In this document: in pieces, positions 1-11,500 of the stretch
Position numbering within the stretch: position 1 is the stretch's first letter
Layout: each line of letters opens with the position of its first letter
From: Diphasiastrum complanatum
Lineage: Eukaryota > Streptophyta > Lycopodiopsida > Lycopodiales > Lycopodiaceae
Length of the DNA: 64,000 nt
Assembly: GCA_029204225.1 (NCBI GenBank)
Contig: CM055109.1
Location: 34,918,496 to 34,982,495, forward strand
Direction: 5' to 3'
The notes under the pieces: model-generated
Databases searched by the model: none
Told to the model about the DNA's origin: nothing
Seen by the model: only the letters and a program-made list of their open reading frames with translations
Translations under genes and position numbers: made by a program

Positions 1-321
1 CTGATGAAGAATTCATGGCATTTTAATCCCAGATGGGCTTCCCTCATCCATCACCATCACAAATGCATTTAACAGATGATTCTTCTTCAGTAGGTGGCCA
101 TAATATTGATCATCTGGATTTGGTTGCTGTTGCTGACGAAGAATGTGTAAGTGTTTCAACTTCTTGCTTAAGAATGTTGTTATCTCTTGAATATGAATTG
201 TTTTTTTTTAACTCTTATTTCTATTGCAGGATGCACTCATAATTGATGACTTTGTTGCAAGACGAGGTGGTTTCAGACAGCATGCTTCCTCGTTCCAGAG
301 GGATAGTGGACTTGGCCACTA

Positions 322-1158
322 TGTGAAAAATGCAAAAATTATGCTTGGTCAAGGCCAAATCTATGTATATAGGATGATTACACATGTGTGGAGCCTGTTC
401 CCACATGTGAAATAAATTTACTTTTCATGTAGTACAATCATATAGCTTGTACATATAGTTTAAATCAAGTTCTATTGGCTAAAAAGGCCAAAATCATGTT
501 TTTTAGTCATATGTCACATGGCATCAATCTAGAGATTGCATGAAGCCACATCATGAGATTAGGTGTCAAATATCATGTGTAGAGGTCTGCTCACACGTGT
601 GGAATAAGCTGAGGAAGTTGAATTTGCACTTCTGAAAGAGTTTTTCCTAGTTCTCTACATAGAAGAAAAATGGACCAAAAGTGCTCAAAATAGAAGGTTT
701 TGTCCAAGTGTCAATTTTGCATAATGAATCATCACATGACAAAGCACCCTCACACATGTGAGATTAGAGGGATGATCAGTACCACGAGCTCCCACTTTTT
801 GTATATATATAGAGCCACATTTGGCCATAATAAAAAAGAAAACACCAATCTTGGTTTTGGAGGCGATTATTGTCAATTTCATCATTTGTCTTGATTTTTC
901 TTGATAGTTTTGAGTTCCTATCATATTGTACTTTGGTTTCAGGCTGGACTTCGTACTCTGACAGGTCTTCACATGTGTAAAACTAGCAAGTACAATTCCC
1001 TTTCATTTATGATTGTTCTTGGTAGATTTTCTCATCTAAATTTGATCTAGATTGATCTAAATCTTGTGTAGATTGATAGATCAATTGTATCTAACATCCA
1101 ATCACTCTTGTGGATCATTTCAGGATCCATTCTTGGTCCAATTTTTCAGATTTCCACA
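322..1158. mobile_element. Solo LTR (837 bp) with CACTA target duplication
   Basis: The block begins TGTGAAAAATGC and ends GATTTCCACA. It is flanked by identical CACTA at 317-321 and 1159-1163, the signature of LTR-retrotransposon integration followed by LTR-LTR recombination. Removing the block plus one CACTA rejoins the reading frame of gene C (QRDSGLGHY into SRHFLKNEIC), matching the paralogue at 56 kb, so the insertion is later than the coding function. A TATA-like stretch lies near 797-808. Several CACATGTG or CACACGTGTG palindromes occur inside. No internal retroelement domain remains, so the parent family and orientation are unknown. Confidence 0.85.
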
Positions 1159-1160
1159 CA

Positions 1161-1248
1161 CTATTCGAGGCATTTTCTAAAGAACGAGATCTGTATTGCT
1201 CATACTATTCGAGGCATTTTCTAAAGAACGAGATCTGTATTGCTCATT
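1161..1248 (+). repeat. 44-bp tandem duplication in gene C
   Basis: The unit starting CTATTCGAGGCATTTTCTAA occurs at 1161-1204 and again from 1205, essentially identical until the copies part near 1247. 44 is not a multiple of three, so it shifts the reading frame: the first copy closes in the wrong frame and the second reopens the frame that matches the paralogue. The first copy begins inside the target duplication of the solo LTR. Confidence 0.9.
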
Positions 1249-1860
1249 CAAAGTTCAGTCCAGTTGGGGAGACACTAATAATGACTGTTAAAGCTTTATC
1301 ATATTATTTAGGAGGACATAAATTTGTTAAAACAAGTAAGATCATTTTCATCAAGACATCTTATGTTTTGAACATTCTAGGTTTTACTGATGAGAATGTT
1401 CCTTTAAGGAGCTCCCATTATTCATTGTACTCTACGTATATTGAACTTAGTGGAAACAAGGAATGATGCACATCTATTAGATGCATACTCAAGCAGAGAA
1501 TTTCTTCATGACAATACAGCCATAGAAGGAGATACAAAAACTGATGATGAAGAGTAAATACTTTGTTTTCTGTTATTATACAATCAATACATTTACATTG
1601 AGTACATATCATTTTATTATGATGCTCTTCTCTCATCCTTCTCTGAACTTGTAATCTACTATGATGCTCATGAAGAATGTAATTTGCTATTCAACAATAT
1701 TCTAATTTCTCTCTTCCTATACGAACTTGCATGCTTGTCTAAACTTGCTGTATTCTGTGGATTTTGTTATTTGTCTGCACATGTCAAAATCGTAATGTCA
1801 GTCATATGCTTGGATCAAAATATATAGAAAAAACTAAAAGCATCTCAAAGCATTTATACT

Positions 1861-2275
1861 AACCATGTAATGAATGATGTGATCTTCTCCCCACTTTTAA
1901 TATTGCATCAACAAACTCGACACAAGTCTTTTGTACAGCTTTCTTATCAATATCAGAAAATTTATCTTTTCTTAAAATTTCAATCATACTATCAAGCTTC
2001 TTCCATATATTAACTTTTAGTACTCTAGTTTTGCTGCTCTTCTGGAAGTCTTGAGTGGCAGCAATGATATCTGTCCAGAATGAGTGTTGAATATTAGAAG
2101 CCTTACTAGTATGGTTTGATAGGAATCAACGTGCTTTTGCTCCTCCTATGTTTGGCTTAGTAGGCATATTTCCTAGCTTTCCTGAAAGCTTTTCATCTAA
2201 CCCTCTCCATCTTTTGCCCTTTCACAATTTCTGACTCATCTAAGTTAAGTACTATGATTATTTTGCCATTCACCT
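1861..2275 (-). pseudogene. Gene D, copy 1: C-terminal remnant of unknown protein
   Basis: On the minus strand the stretch 2275-2205 reads IVLNLDESEIVKGQKMERV, and 2200-1861 reads KPNIGGAKAR, a stop, then FLSNHT, followed by VNIWKKLDSMIEILRKDKFSD. These match gene D at 57-59.4 kb (LVLKLDESEVIKGQKLERV; KPSIGGSKARHFLSNHS; LEVWTKLDNMVKLL). About 600 bp present between these two blocks in the other copy is missing here. The upstream side is cut at about 2280 by the copia relic. As at 56-59 kb, it lies tail to tail with gene C. Function unknown; a pseudogene because of the internal stop and deletion. Confidence 0.65.
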
Positions 2276-2289
2276 GTTCTGCTCTCATC

Positions 2290-4583
2290 GAATTTGACAT
2301 CTTTGACTGTCTTCACAATGTTTGTCTCTGGCATATAGACTCTGTAGTATGACAAATTATTGTCATATCCTACAAGATATCCATGTTCTGCTTTCTCATC
2401 AAGCTTCTTTCAAAGCTTATCAGGAACATGTGCATAAGTTGCACAACCAAAGATACGGATGTGAGTCAGATTGGGTTTTCTACCCCACCATAATTCGTGT
2501 GGTGTCATGTGAGGAACACCAGATTTTCCTGTCCTGTTCTAAATGTAAGCAGCTGTAGCTACTGCTTCAGCCCACAACACTCTTGGAGCTTTTGAGTAGG
2601 CCATCATGCATCTGACAGCTTCCATTAGGGTCCTATTCTTTCTTTTTGCAACACCGTTGTGCTGCGGTGTGTAAGATGCAGTCCTTCTGTGAATAATACC
2701 ACAATCATTGTAGAAGTCAGTGAATCAATTTGGGATGTATTCTCCACCTTGATCTATCTCGATCTGCTTTACTTTATTACCAGTGCATCTTTCTGCCCAA
2801 TTCACATACTCTATGAATTTGTCAAATGCTTCTGATTTATTGTGAATAAAATAGACTCTGGAAAATTTACTGTAATCATCAATAAAGGTAATATAATATT
2901 TCAAGCCTCCTACTGAGATCACATTGAAAGGTCCACAGATGTCAGAATGCACTAACTCCAGAATCTTAGTCGTTTTGTAGGAGTCCTTGACAAAGAGAGT
3001 GCGTGACATCTTACCCTTCAAACATGCATCATAGGTCATCGAACTGGTTGTATTTGAGATGCTCACCCATGTGATTGCTCCATGATGGCTTGCTTGATAT
3101 TGTGCCATTGAATTCATATGGCATAGTCTCCTGTGCCATACACTATTTGGCGAATCATCATGAGTCTAATACACTTGATCTGCAAGTAGGCGTACCTTCA
3201 AGTGATACATGGCACTTTTTTTCTTCCTTGAGTGATGAGCGTACTGGTACTTGCATCAACAACATTGCATGCTTCTTCTGAGAACGTCACATACATCCCT
3301 ACATCAGCTATTCTTGCCACTGATAGCAAGTCCTGCTGCAGTGTAGGCACGAACAGAACATCTTCGAGTCGTCTGTCTCTGTCGTTTGTGTTGAGCCACA
3401 ATGAACCAATACCATTCACTTGATGTTCTGATCCATCTCCAAGAATAATAAATCTTGATGGATTTGCACTTTGGAAATCAAACATGATTTGTCTTGATGT
3501 AACGAAGTGTGAGGTAGCTCCTGAGTAAAGGATTACCTCTTGTGTGTCAGGTGTTGACACTGCACACATGTCTGCATAGATGTAGGCGGTCAAAATACCA
3601 TGATTCGATCTTTCTTTGTCCATTTTTGAGCTCTCCGGCTCCTCGACATAGGACGAACTATTATTGTTTTCATGTCTGCTTTAAGCTGATTTGTTTCTTG
3701 GGTTCAGACGGTAGTCCATGGCTGCATGACCTTTCTTGTGGCAGTGGATACACTCAATTTTCGGATTTAGCCAACATGGATCGACAGTATGTCCTACGCG
3801 TTTGCATCTCACGCAAGTCTTCTTGTTTCCACTCTGTTGTTTCGACCTTCCTTTGTTTTTCCATTTGCCTTTGCTGGTTCCTTCTGCTTGCTGATCACGA
3901 TCCTGCTTTCAATCTGACTCCCTCTTAGGCTTGAATTGTTTCTTTGTCTTCTCCTTGTTGTTGTAGAGAGTTTGGTCAGAAGCATCCTTGTGGTCAAGGT
4001 GCTCTCGAGCCTCGAGTTCTTATCGAATCTCGACAATTGCCTTTTTGAGTGTCATTGTAGGATCCTTTGCTAGTAGTGTTCTGGTTGTCTGGAAGGATCT
4101 TGGTAAGGCTCTCAACAGATAAGTGAGCTGCTTCTCTACTGACACTGCATTTTCTACTCCATAATTGTGTAGTGAAAGGAATAGATCCTTCATCTTCCTA
4201 ATAAAGGAAGTGAGGTCTTTGTCGTCCCACTGCAGGTTTGTCAACTAATCTTCAAGCATCATTATCTGACTACGTGATTTCGTCTGAAATCTTGTGAGTA
4301 GAGTATCCCACATCTTCTTTGCTTTAGAGACTGTAGCCAGGTCAAGTGTCAAGCTATTCTCGATGGATGATGATAACAAGGCTACTGCCTTGTCATTCTT
4401 CTCCCTCCATTTGCATAGCTCCTTGCTTGTTCTTGTAGGCATCTCCTCAGTGCCATCTACCCAGGAGAATAATCCTTCTCCCTTTAGTGTCAATGAGGTC
4501 TTAACCTTCCATGCTAGAAAGTTAGATCCTGATGAATCGAGGACTGTACAGATCTTAGACTGTACGCTACTTATTGAAGCCAT
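2290..4583 (-). pseudogene. Ty1/copia gag-protease-integrase relic
   Basis: Minus-strand reading from 4583: gag (MASISSVQSKICTVLDSSGS, then FLAWKVKTSLTLKGEGLFSW; 4583-4020), a charged stretch with the gag C-terminus (4036-3809), protease region (3623-3198) and integrase (3117-2300; HSDICGPF, FIDDYSKFSRVYF, DQGGEYIPN, HELWWGRKPN). The protease active site normally DSGA reads YSGATSH, so the catalytic Asp is lost. Several stops and frameshifts separate the parts. It ends after VKTVKDVKFDE, before reverse transcriptase, where the gene D remnant begins, so RT, RNase H and the distal LTR are deleted. A PBS and LTR lie just upstream at 4683-5740. Confidence 0.85.
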
Positions 4584-4682
4584 TTCTCTTGAAATGTGTT
4601 CACTTGTTGATGGTTCTTTGTTTGAATGCTTAGCCTCCTAGATCTGATAGCTTTTTTGGCTATGTCAGACCATGATAGGATC

Positions 4683-4694
4683 GCTCTGATACCA
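4683..4694 (-). other. Copia primer-binding site (tRNA-iMet type)
   Basis: GCTCTGATACCA on the plus strand is TGGTATCAGAGC on the minus strand, the usual copia PBS complementary to initiator tRNA-Met. It lies about 100 bp upstream of the gag start at 4583 and fixes the inner edge of the LTR at about 4696. Confidence 0.85.
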
Positions 4695-4695
4695 C

Positions 4696-5740
4696 TGATG
4701 CAAAAATCTACTTCAGAAAATGCAAATTCCAGCCAAAACTCTGGTGACGAATTGATGGGGGTCTCTCGAACGATTCGCGAAACTTTAGCAAAATCGAATT
4801 ATTTTTCTTCGAAAATAATTCGTGTTGGATCTATCAGGCTCTGTAACACAACAAAATGAAATGAGATGAAATCTAGACGAAAACGAAGCGAAGCAAAAAT
4901 ATTTGCGAACGAAATCAGTTCGTCAGGAATTCAGATATGATTGCTAGTCACTATTGGCTATACATTCCTACAATCCTTTAGAGTGTAGACAAACAATACT
5001 GATCTACATTAACAGATTAATATAGCATTCAACAAAATGAAACCAATGTGCGAAATTGAATAAACAAGTGAATCAGATACATGAATAATATTAGACAAAA
5101 ATTTATTCGAGATCATGCAATCACACAGAATAATATGTGCATAACAGCTACAATATTATCTATTGATTATCTTGATTTGTAGCGCTGCATGACAGATCCA
5201 CACAGTGCATTGACGTGAGAGAAATACAGTTCTCCCATGATTTGTGTCTCGCTTACTAGCAAACTTCTGGATCTACAAATCCTCTTCCTCAAAATTGTCT
5301 CGCTCACAGGCAGACATGTATTATGTATATTTTTGTGTTCTTGGTATTATGCATCAAGCAGAAAGCATATAGTTCGCAAACTTTTTCGTGTCGCGTCGTG
5401 TAACTTCCATATCAGAAAAGATTAAACATCTACAACTAATCACAAATTACAAGAGTGGCAGATTAGCCACGTTCTAGAACACTGCTGATGTCATGATATC
5501 TGATCAAATTCTTGTACCCCATGGTACTTGGCTGATCTTCTTGGTCCTTTGTGGAGCACGACTGGTTTTGTGTCGCGAACAATTTTGTGTCGTGTCGTGT
5601 CGTCTTTTGTCAAAAATTAAGGATTGAAAGCTAGCAAAGCTTTGGCACTAGAAACATTTTGTTTCTTCAGCTGCTTGCTATCAGACTTGTCCTCAGTTAC
5701 TCAGAGACAGCTTAGAGTGCGCGGTTTCTATCCGCTAATG
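4696..5740 (-). mobile_element. Probable 5' LTR of the minus-strand copia
   Basis: The inner edge is defined by the PBS: the LTR would begin TGATGCAAAAATC on the plus strand at about 4696. The outer edge is inferred. A segment ending GCGGTTTCTATCCGCTAATG at 5740 recurs at 60213-60365, consistent with an LTR end, but the expected terminal CA is CG here and no target duplication is visible. TCGTGTCG-like motifs recur through the region (5395, 5570-5604). Confidence 0.5.
5588..5740. repeat. 153-bp dispersed repeat R, copy 1
   Basis: This segment aligns without gaps to 60213-60365 with about six differences by eye, all transitions. Both copies start in GTCGTGTCGTGTCGTC and end TATCC(G/A)CTAATG, and the sequences diverge immediately after. 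Most likely part of a copia LTR. Confidence 0.85.
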
Positions 5741-5744
5741 TTTT

Positions 5745-6081
5745 GCGCTCATTAGCATTTGATTTTGTTTTTTTGAATCAATACCTATCTTTTATTGCAT
5801 TCAGTCTATGTCAAAATGCATGCATCTATGTATTTTCTTTGTAACTGATAAAATTGTCTGAGAATTCAATACTTCATGTTTGGCTACGTAATCACTTAGT
5901 ATCTAGCGATTTCAAAGTTAGTTGCTAAAGATTGAACGTGATTTCCATCACTACTGCTTTGTTCAATTTTTTATAGGCGTAGTCCTGCACTTGAAGTAGG
6001 AACTTTTGCTACGATTATCTAACCTATTTCGGACATGCTATTTCACTATTTCTTTATCTGATTCTTTCATGATATCAGAGC
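5745..6081 (+). mobile_element. 5' LTR end and PBS of the plus-strand copia
   Basis: TGATATCAGAGC at 6070-6081 is one base off the canonical copia PBS and is preceded by TTTCA, a plausible LTR 3' end at 6069. The gag ATG follows at 6233. The left LTR boundary is not resolvable: only one LTR survives, so there is no partner to align. It abuts the LTR of the divergently oriented copia. Confidence 0.5.
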
Positions 6082-6232
6082 AAAAGCTCTAATACTTGAT
6101 ATCTTTTGCAATATCAAATTGATATCAAACTCTTCAGTTCTTTCCAATCTTTCAGCATCAGAGAATTGGTTTCCTATTGTTGGGATTGCTACATCTTAGC
6201 ATCATCGATACAATCGACAGACTAAGTTCCAG

Positions 6233-9055
6233 ATGGATTCTCAAAGTAAAGCTGGTCTTATTGAAAACAAGCTGAATGTATCCAATTATCATTTGTGGAA
6301 ATTTAAGATGAAGACCTTGCTAATCACCAGTGAATTATGGGATGTTGTTACAGGTATAGAAGTAAAGCCTGAAGACGACGACTCAAAGTGGAAATCGAAG
6401 GACGGTAAAGCTTTCGCACTTATTATCCTCAATATATTAGATACACAGATTGGACACATAGTTGAAACTAAAATGTCAAAAGGCGTTTGGGACATCCTGA
6501 ACTCATTATATGACGTGAGGGACGTAACTGCCAAGTTACATCTACGAAGGAAATTCTTCACATTCAAGATGTCTGTTGGTGATTCTCTTCAGAATCACAT
6601 TAACCAGTTTAAGAATCTCTTGCAACAGATGGCCGCTGTAGGATCAGTCACAGACGATCAAGACGCAATTATGACATTGCTTTCAAGCTTGCCCTCTACA
6701 TATGAGAACTGGGTGATGATCATATCGACACACTCAGACTTAACTCTTACTAGAATTATCACTATGTTGTTGCAAGAAGATAATAGAAGAATTCAAGAAA
6801 CTTCGTCGACTTCCTCCTCTCAGGCTCTATATGTCAACAAAGGCTCTAAGCGACAGAAGCAGAAAAGCTCCAAAAAGGCTGCAACAAATTAGAAGCTGAC
6901 TCAAAGTCAAGAACAATCATCGAATCCACAGTCGAAGAAGAAGATGTTTTGTAGCTATTGCAAGCGCAATAACCATGAGATCAAGAATTGTCGAATTCTC
7001 CAGGCGAAGAATGCAGCCAAGCAACCTGATCAACAAGCAAACACAGTCTCATCATCTCCCCAGGTCGAAGTGGACGAAGGCGCATTCATGGTCAAAGATC
7101 AAAGCGCATTTTTGGATGATTCATGGTTTCTAGATTCTGGAGCAACTCAACATATGACCAATCAACGTGAGATCTTCAACTCCTACATTGTTATTCTGAG
7201 TCTAGTCAGGCCTTGAAAACCTCTGTTTTAGTCAATAAAGCATTACTATGGCATCATCGCTTAGGACACGTGAATCATGCATCTATTTTGAACATGTCCA
7301 GACAATCCATGGTTTTTTATCTCAACTATCCCTCTGGTAAGGTTGATCTCCCTGTTTGTGATAACTGCATTTTTGGAAAGCAGGCTAGGATTCCTTTTAG
7401 ATTAAACCATATGCTAGATGTTGTTCACACATATATATGTGGACCGATGCAAACTCCTCCGTTGTTAGATGCAAAGTATTTAATTGACGAGTTTTCCAGA
7501 AGGACAGTTGTTTATTTTATTAAACAGAAGTCAGAGGCTTTCATCAAATTCAGACAATCCAAAGAGCATGATGAGAATCAAACTGGCAAACGAATCAAAG
7601 CACTGAGGTCAAATAACGGGGGAGAATACATCTCCAACGAATTCAAGGAGTAATGCCTCAACAACGGCATTGAGCAACAATATATTATCTCCTATTCACC
7701 TCAGTCAAATGGTCTTGTTGAGAGAAAGAACAGAACCTTAGTCAAATCAACAAAGTGCATGTTATCACATGCGACTCTTCCGAAGTGCTTCTGGGTTGAA
7801 GCTGTTTCAACAACAACCTATATTCAGAACAGATGTCCTACTAAAGGCCTCTCAGACAAAACACCATTCGAAGTTTGGACATGTACCAAACCTTCTTTAT
7901 CAAACTTATGAGTTTTTGGATGTACTGCCTTTGTGCAGATACCTTGTGATCTCAGGAAGAAGCTCAACTTCTAGAGTATCAAATGTATTTTCATCAGCTA
8001 CACTACTTCAGATCAAGCCTACAAGTTATTCGATCCCATCGAGTCGAATATATTCACTAGTCGGGATGTCATCTTCATAGAAGATCAGTTTCAAGACCTC
8101 AAAGGAAAGGGCAGCTCCCATGTAGCCGACCTGTCAGATTCTCCTGACACATTGAACTTTCCAGGTTTGTAGGCGACTATTCCCATTGAAGGTCCAAGCT
8201 CTTCTACTTCCGACAAACAACAAATAAACAGCGGGTCCGAAAGAAGATGATGTTGCATTTCAGCAACTACAGTGTGATGGAAATGATCAACTTCCTCTAT
8301 TACCCAGAAGATCTTCAAGAACCAGCAGACCACCCAACCAGTATATCGACGAGTCTGCAGCCTACCTTGTTCAGGAACCAACGTCTGTCGAAGAGACATT
8401 CAGTAAGCCTGATTTCGATCTCTGGAAAGAAGCTATGGATAAAGAGTATTCATCTCTTATCAAGAAACAAACATGGACGACTGTCGAATTACCTGCTAGT
8501 AGAAATGTAGTTGATTGCAAATGGTTTTTCAAAGTCAAGTACAACACAGATGAAAGCATCAACAGAAAAAAAGGCACGACTTGTCGCCAAGGATTTCTCA
8601 GGTATACAACGTTGATTACATTGAGACTTTTAGTCCAGTAGTCAAACATTCTTCTATTCGACTTTTGCTATCATTTGTCGTTGTAGCAGATTTGAAAATA
8701 CATCAAATGGATGTACAGACAACATATCTCAATGGAATTATCGAAGAAGACATTCATATGGTGTAAACCGAAGGTTATATTATCGAGGGTAAACATAATC
8801 ATGTGTGCAAACTCCATAAGGCACTTTATGGCTTGAAGCAATCTGCTCGACCATGGTTTTAAAGGATCAATACTTTTCTTATTGATCATGGCTACGCACC
8901 TAGCTCTTCAGATTCAAACGTTTACTTCAAAGCAGTGCAACAGTCTTTTATCATTGTCACTTTATATGTGGATGATACATTGCTTTTCAGTAACAATACC
9001 GATCTGATAAAAGAAGCTAAGACAATGCTATCTTCTGAGTTCAAGGCTTTCCACA
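6233..9055 (+). pseudogene. Ty1/copia gag-pol relic, truncated in reverse transcriptase
   Basis: Gag 6233-6892 (219 aa; KLNVSNYHLWKFKMKTLL), then after a stop a CCHC knuckle at 6944 (CSYCKRNNHEIKNC) and an intact protease motif (FLDSGATQHMT). A deletion then jumps to the GAG-pre-integrase region (WHHRLGHVNHASI, CDNCIFGKQ) and integrase 7213-7760 (GLVERKNRTL). The first integrase Asp is changed: VHTYICGP for the usual HTDICGP. RT pieces follow at 8435-9050 (WTTVELP, KWFFKVKYN, IHQMDVQTTYLNG, YVDDTLLF) with stops and frameshifts. The reading breaks at about 9055, where gypsy sequence begins. A collapsed relative occurs at 62946-63480. Confidence 0.9.
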
Positions 9056-10814
9056 AACTCAAGAAGGCCTTAGTTACTGCACCAATCCTTCGACCCCTAT
9101 TGGACCATAGAATTCCATGTCCATAAATACGCCTCTAACTATGCCATAGGGAGTGTTCTGACACAGCCTGGGGAGTACAAGAAGGATTACCCGATCTATT
9201 TGCCAGTAGGCAATTGATTCCCATGGAGATGAACTACATAGCCACCGAGCGAGAAGTGCTAGCCATGGTATATAGCGTGAAAAAATTCTGCCATTACCTG
9301 CTAGCCAGTCCATTCGTCTTCTTCGTAGATCACCAAGCCCTATTGTATCTGGTAAATAGACCATGCACAACCGGACGGATCACTCGATGGCTGCTACTTC
9401 TCCAAGAGTTCGACTTTAAAATAGTTGTTTGCAAAGGGAAACAACACTATCTAGTCGATCACCTCTCCCGGATCCACAATGTTCCTGAGAGTAGAGGGGT
9501 CGATGACGAACTCCCTAACACCATCCTATTCCACGTCAATGTCGTCCCTGAGTGGGCTGTCGATATAGTTGGATATCTTATGTTGGTACGTCCTCCCTCT
9601 AAGATGAGCAAGGTAGAATGACATAGGTTAATCATTAAATCTGCCCCTTTCACGTTGATAGCAGAATAGCTTTATCGCACCTATAACAATGGAATCATAT
9701 GTCATTGTGTCCTACCACACGAAGTGTCCCAAGTCATAAGTATCGCCTATGAAGGAATAGGGGGAGGGCATTTTGTTGCCGAAGCTACCAATAGGAAAGT
9801 ATTGCAACATGGCCTGTGATGGCCCACAATGTTCAAGGATATTCACTATCAGGTCAAAAGATGTGACGTGTGAATGCCGTTACGACCTATACTGGCTAAA
9901 ATGTCATTTGAGAAATGGGGCATTGACTATGTCAACCCTATTTGTCTAATTGTCCATGGCTCTCAAGCTTGATATATCATCGTAGCCACTGACTGCTTGA
10001 CCAAATGGGTAGAAGCCAAAGCGGTGAGAAAGGTTGATGCCAACTCCACTACTAAATTCTTGTATGAAAACATCCTAGTACATTTTGGGTGCCCACTAGA
10101 ACTCGTGAGTGATCACAGAACACATTTCCTAAATGAGACTATCACTCACATGTTATCCTCTTATTTGGTTGTCCATAGGAAGAGTACACCCTATTACCCA
10201 TGTTGCAACGGACAAGCAGAATCATCGAACAAGATCCTCTGCAGAATTCTCACGAAGATGGTTGAAGCTGCGCGATTGGATTGGGAACATAAGCTTCATG
10301 CAACTTTATGGGCTTTCAGAACCACAACAAGATGGTGTATGGACAGGAAGCTGTAATGTCTGTTGAGTTTGTCATTCCAAGTCCCAGAGTCGCCATCACC
10401 GAACGACTTAGTACAAAGGAATCCACCAAGAGGAGATTAGACAACCTTCTTCAACTTCACAAAATTCGCTTTCTAGCGCTTCACGCCCTAATTGAAGAGA
10501 AACAACGACAAAAGGCCTGGCACGATCGGAATATCAAGACCAAGGATCTCGTTACGGGAGAATTGGCCTTGTTATACAACTCCAAGGAACATAAAGACAA
10601 GCTTAAGTTTCAAGGAGAAGGACCGTACAAGGTAGTAGAGATCTGACCTAATGGCGCATTCATTCTTGCCGACCTGCAAGAATTTGCTCGACACCCCATG
10701 AATGGCAGCAGGTTGCGTCGCTACTATTCAGCTAATGTTGAGCTCAGGGATGTGCTGGAAGCGCCACCCTCATCATCTTCTTCCGTTCATGACAATCCAT
10801 CCACACCCCATTAG
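9056..10814 (+). pseudogene. Ty3/gypsy RNase H-integrase fragment (Tat/Athila-like)
   Basis: Starts abruptly within the RT/RNase H border (AFHKLKKALVTAPILRP). RNase H follows (ATEREVLAMVYSVKKFCHYL, FVDHQALLYL; 9214-9480). Integrase core lies at about 9910-10340 with ATDCLTKWVEAKA, VSDHRTHF and NGQAESSNK, corresponding to the D-D-E triad; the KWVEA block is typical of plant Tat/Athila elements. After a stop at 10644-10646 the C-terminal tail continues to a stop at 10814. Gag, protease and RT are absent upstream because copia RT is joined directly. Confidence 0.85.
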
Positions 10815-10829
10815 CTTAGCCTAGGTAGG

Positions 10830-11500
10830 AGTAGCTAGTTAATTGTGGTTTAGTAGGTCTAGATAGAAAAATTAGATAGTTGTCGATTTAGATAGAGGAT
10901 AGCATAGACTAGTTAAACATTGATGATAATTTAGATCTAGATTGTTAGAATTTATATCCTTAGCATCCCAATTAGATCTAGGATAATTAGGTAGTATAGA
11001 TAGGTAGGTAAGTTAGTTGAGTTAGAATAGCTCTACTTAGCTAGAAAAATTAGTTGTCAACTAGGTAGTTCCGGTTCAAATAGATCTGTTAGGTAGTTAG
11101 CTAGCCTAGGTAATTTTACGTTAGATGATCCAAATCCAGTAACTAGGATTAATCTAGGAAGGCCACTTAGAACTAGGTATATAGATCAGCTATGATAGGC
11201 TTAGGATCAGTTAGGATTAGAATAGCAGGGTAGTTATCAACCGTGACCCTTAGATAGATTAGAATAGCTTATCTTGTTAGAAAGTTAGGAAGCTTAGGTA
11301 CTCAGGTAAATTAGATAAATAGGTAGGTTAGCCAGTAGTCTAGACTCTAGCTTGGGTAAGCCCAGATTAGATAGATAAAATAAGCTAGAAGTTAGATAAA
11401 TTAAATTAGATTTACTTGTAGATCGACCCAATTAAACTAGGAAGTTGTCCCTTAGCATAGGTAAGTGATAATTTTAGAATGGATAGGAGGTTAGGTAGAT
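10830..11500. repeat. TTAG/TAGGTAG-rich low-complexity tract
   Basis: About 670 bp dominated by TTAG, TAGGTAG and TTAGATAG words without fixed period, directly downstream of the gypsy integrase stop. No ORF. It probably belongs to the 3' untranslated part of the gypsy element. Confidence 0.7.

Larger units (their letters stand above)
1..1557 (+). pseudogene. Gene C, copy 1: unknown protein, broken
   Basis: I do not recognise this family. An exon runs from about 33 (after an AG at 31-32) to 146, then a GTAAGT...TTGCAG intron at 147-229, then coding sequence from 230. The translation around 230-321 (IIDDFVARRGGFRQ, QRDSGLGHY) and 1205-1450 (NEICIAHSKF, VKALSYYLGGHK) matches the gene at 55997-56609 (VDAFATRQRYLRE, QRDSSLSNY, NKEICIHHSKF, IKALSYFSNEHK). 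The phase-0 intron is at the same place in both. This copy is dead: an 837-bp solo LTR sits at 322-1158, a 44-bp tandem duplication follows, and a frameshift lies near 1455, after which the last exon (LLDAYSSREFLHD, stop at 1557) matches the other copy (FLDPYDRKKFFHD). The gene probably begins upstream of the window. Homology between the two copies is seen; function is unknown. Confidence 0.7.
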
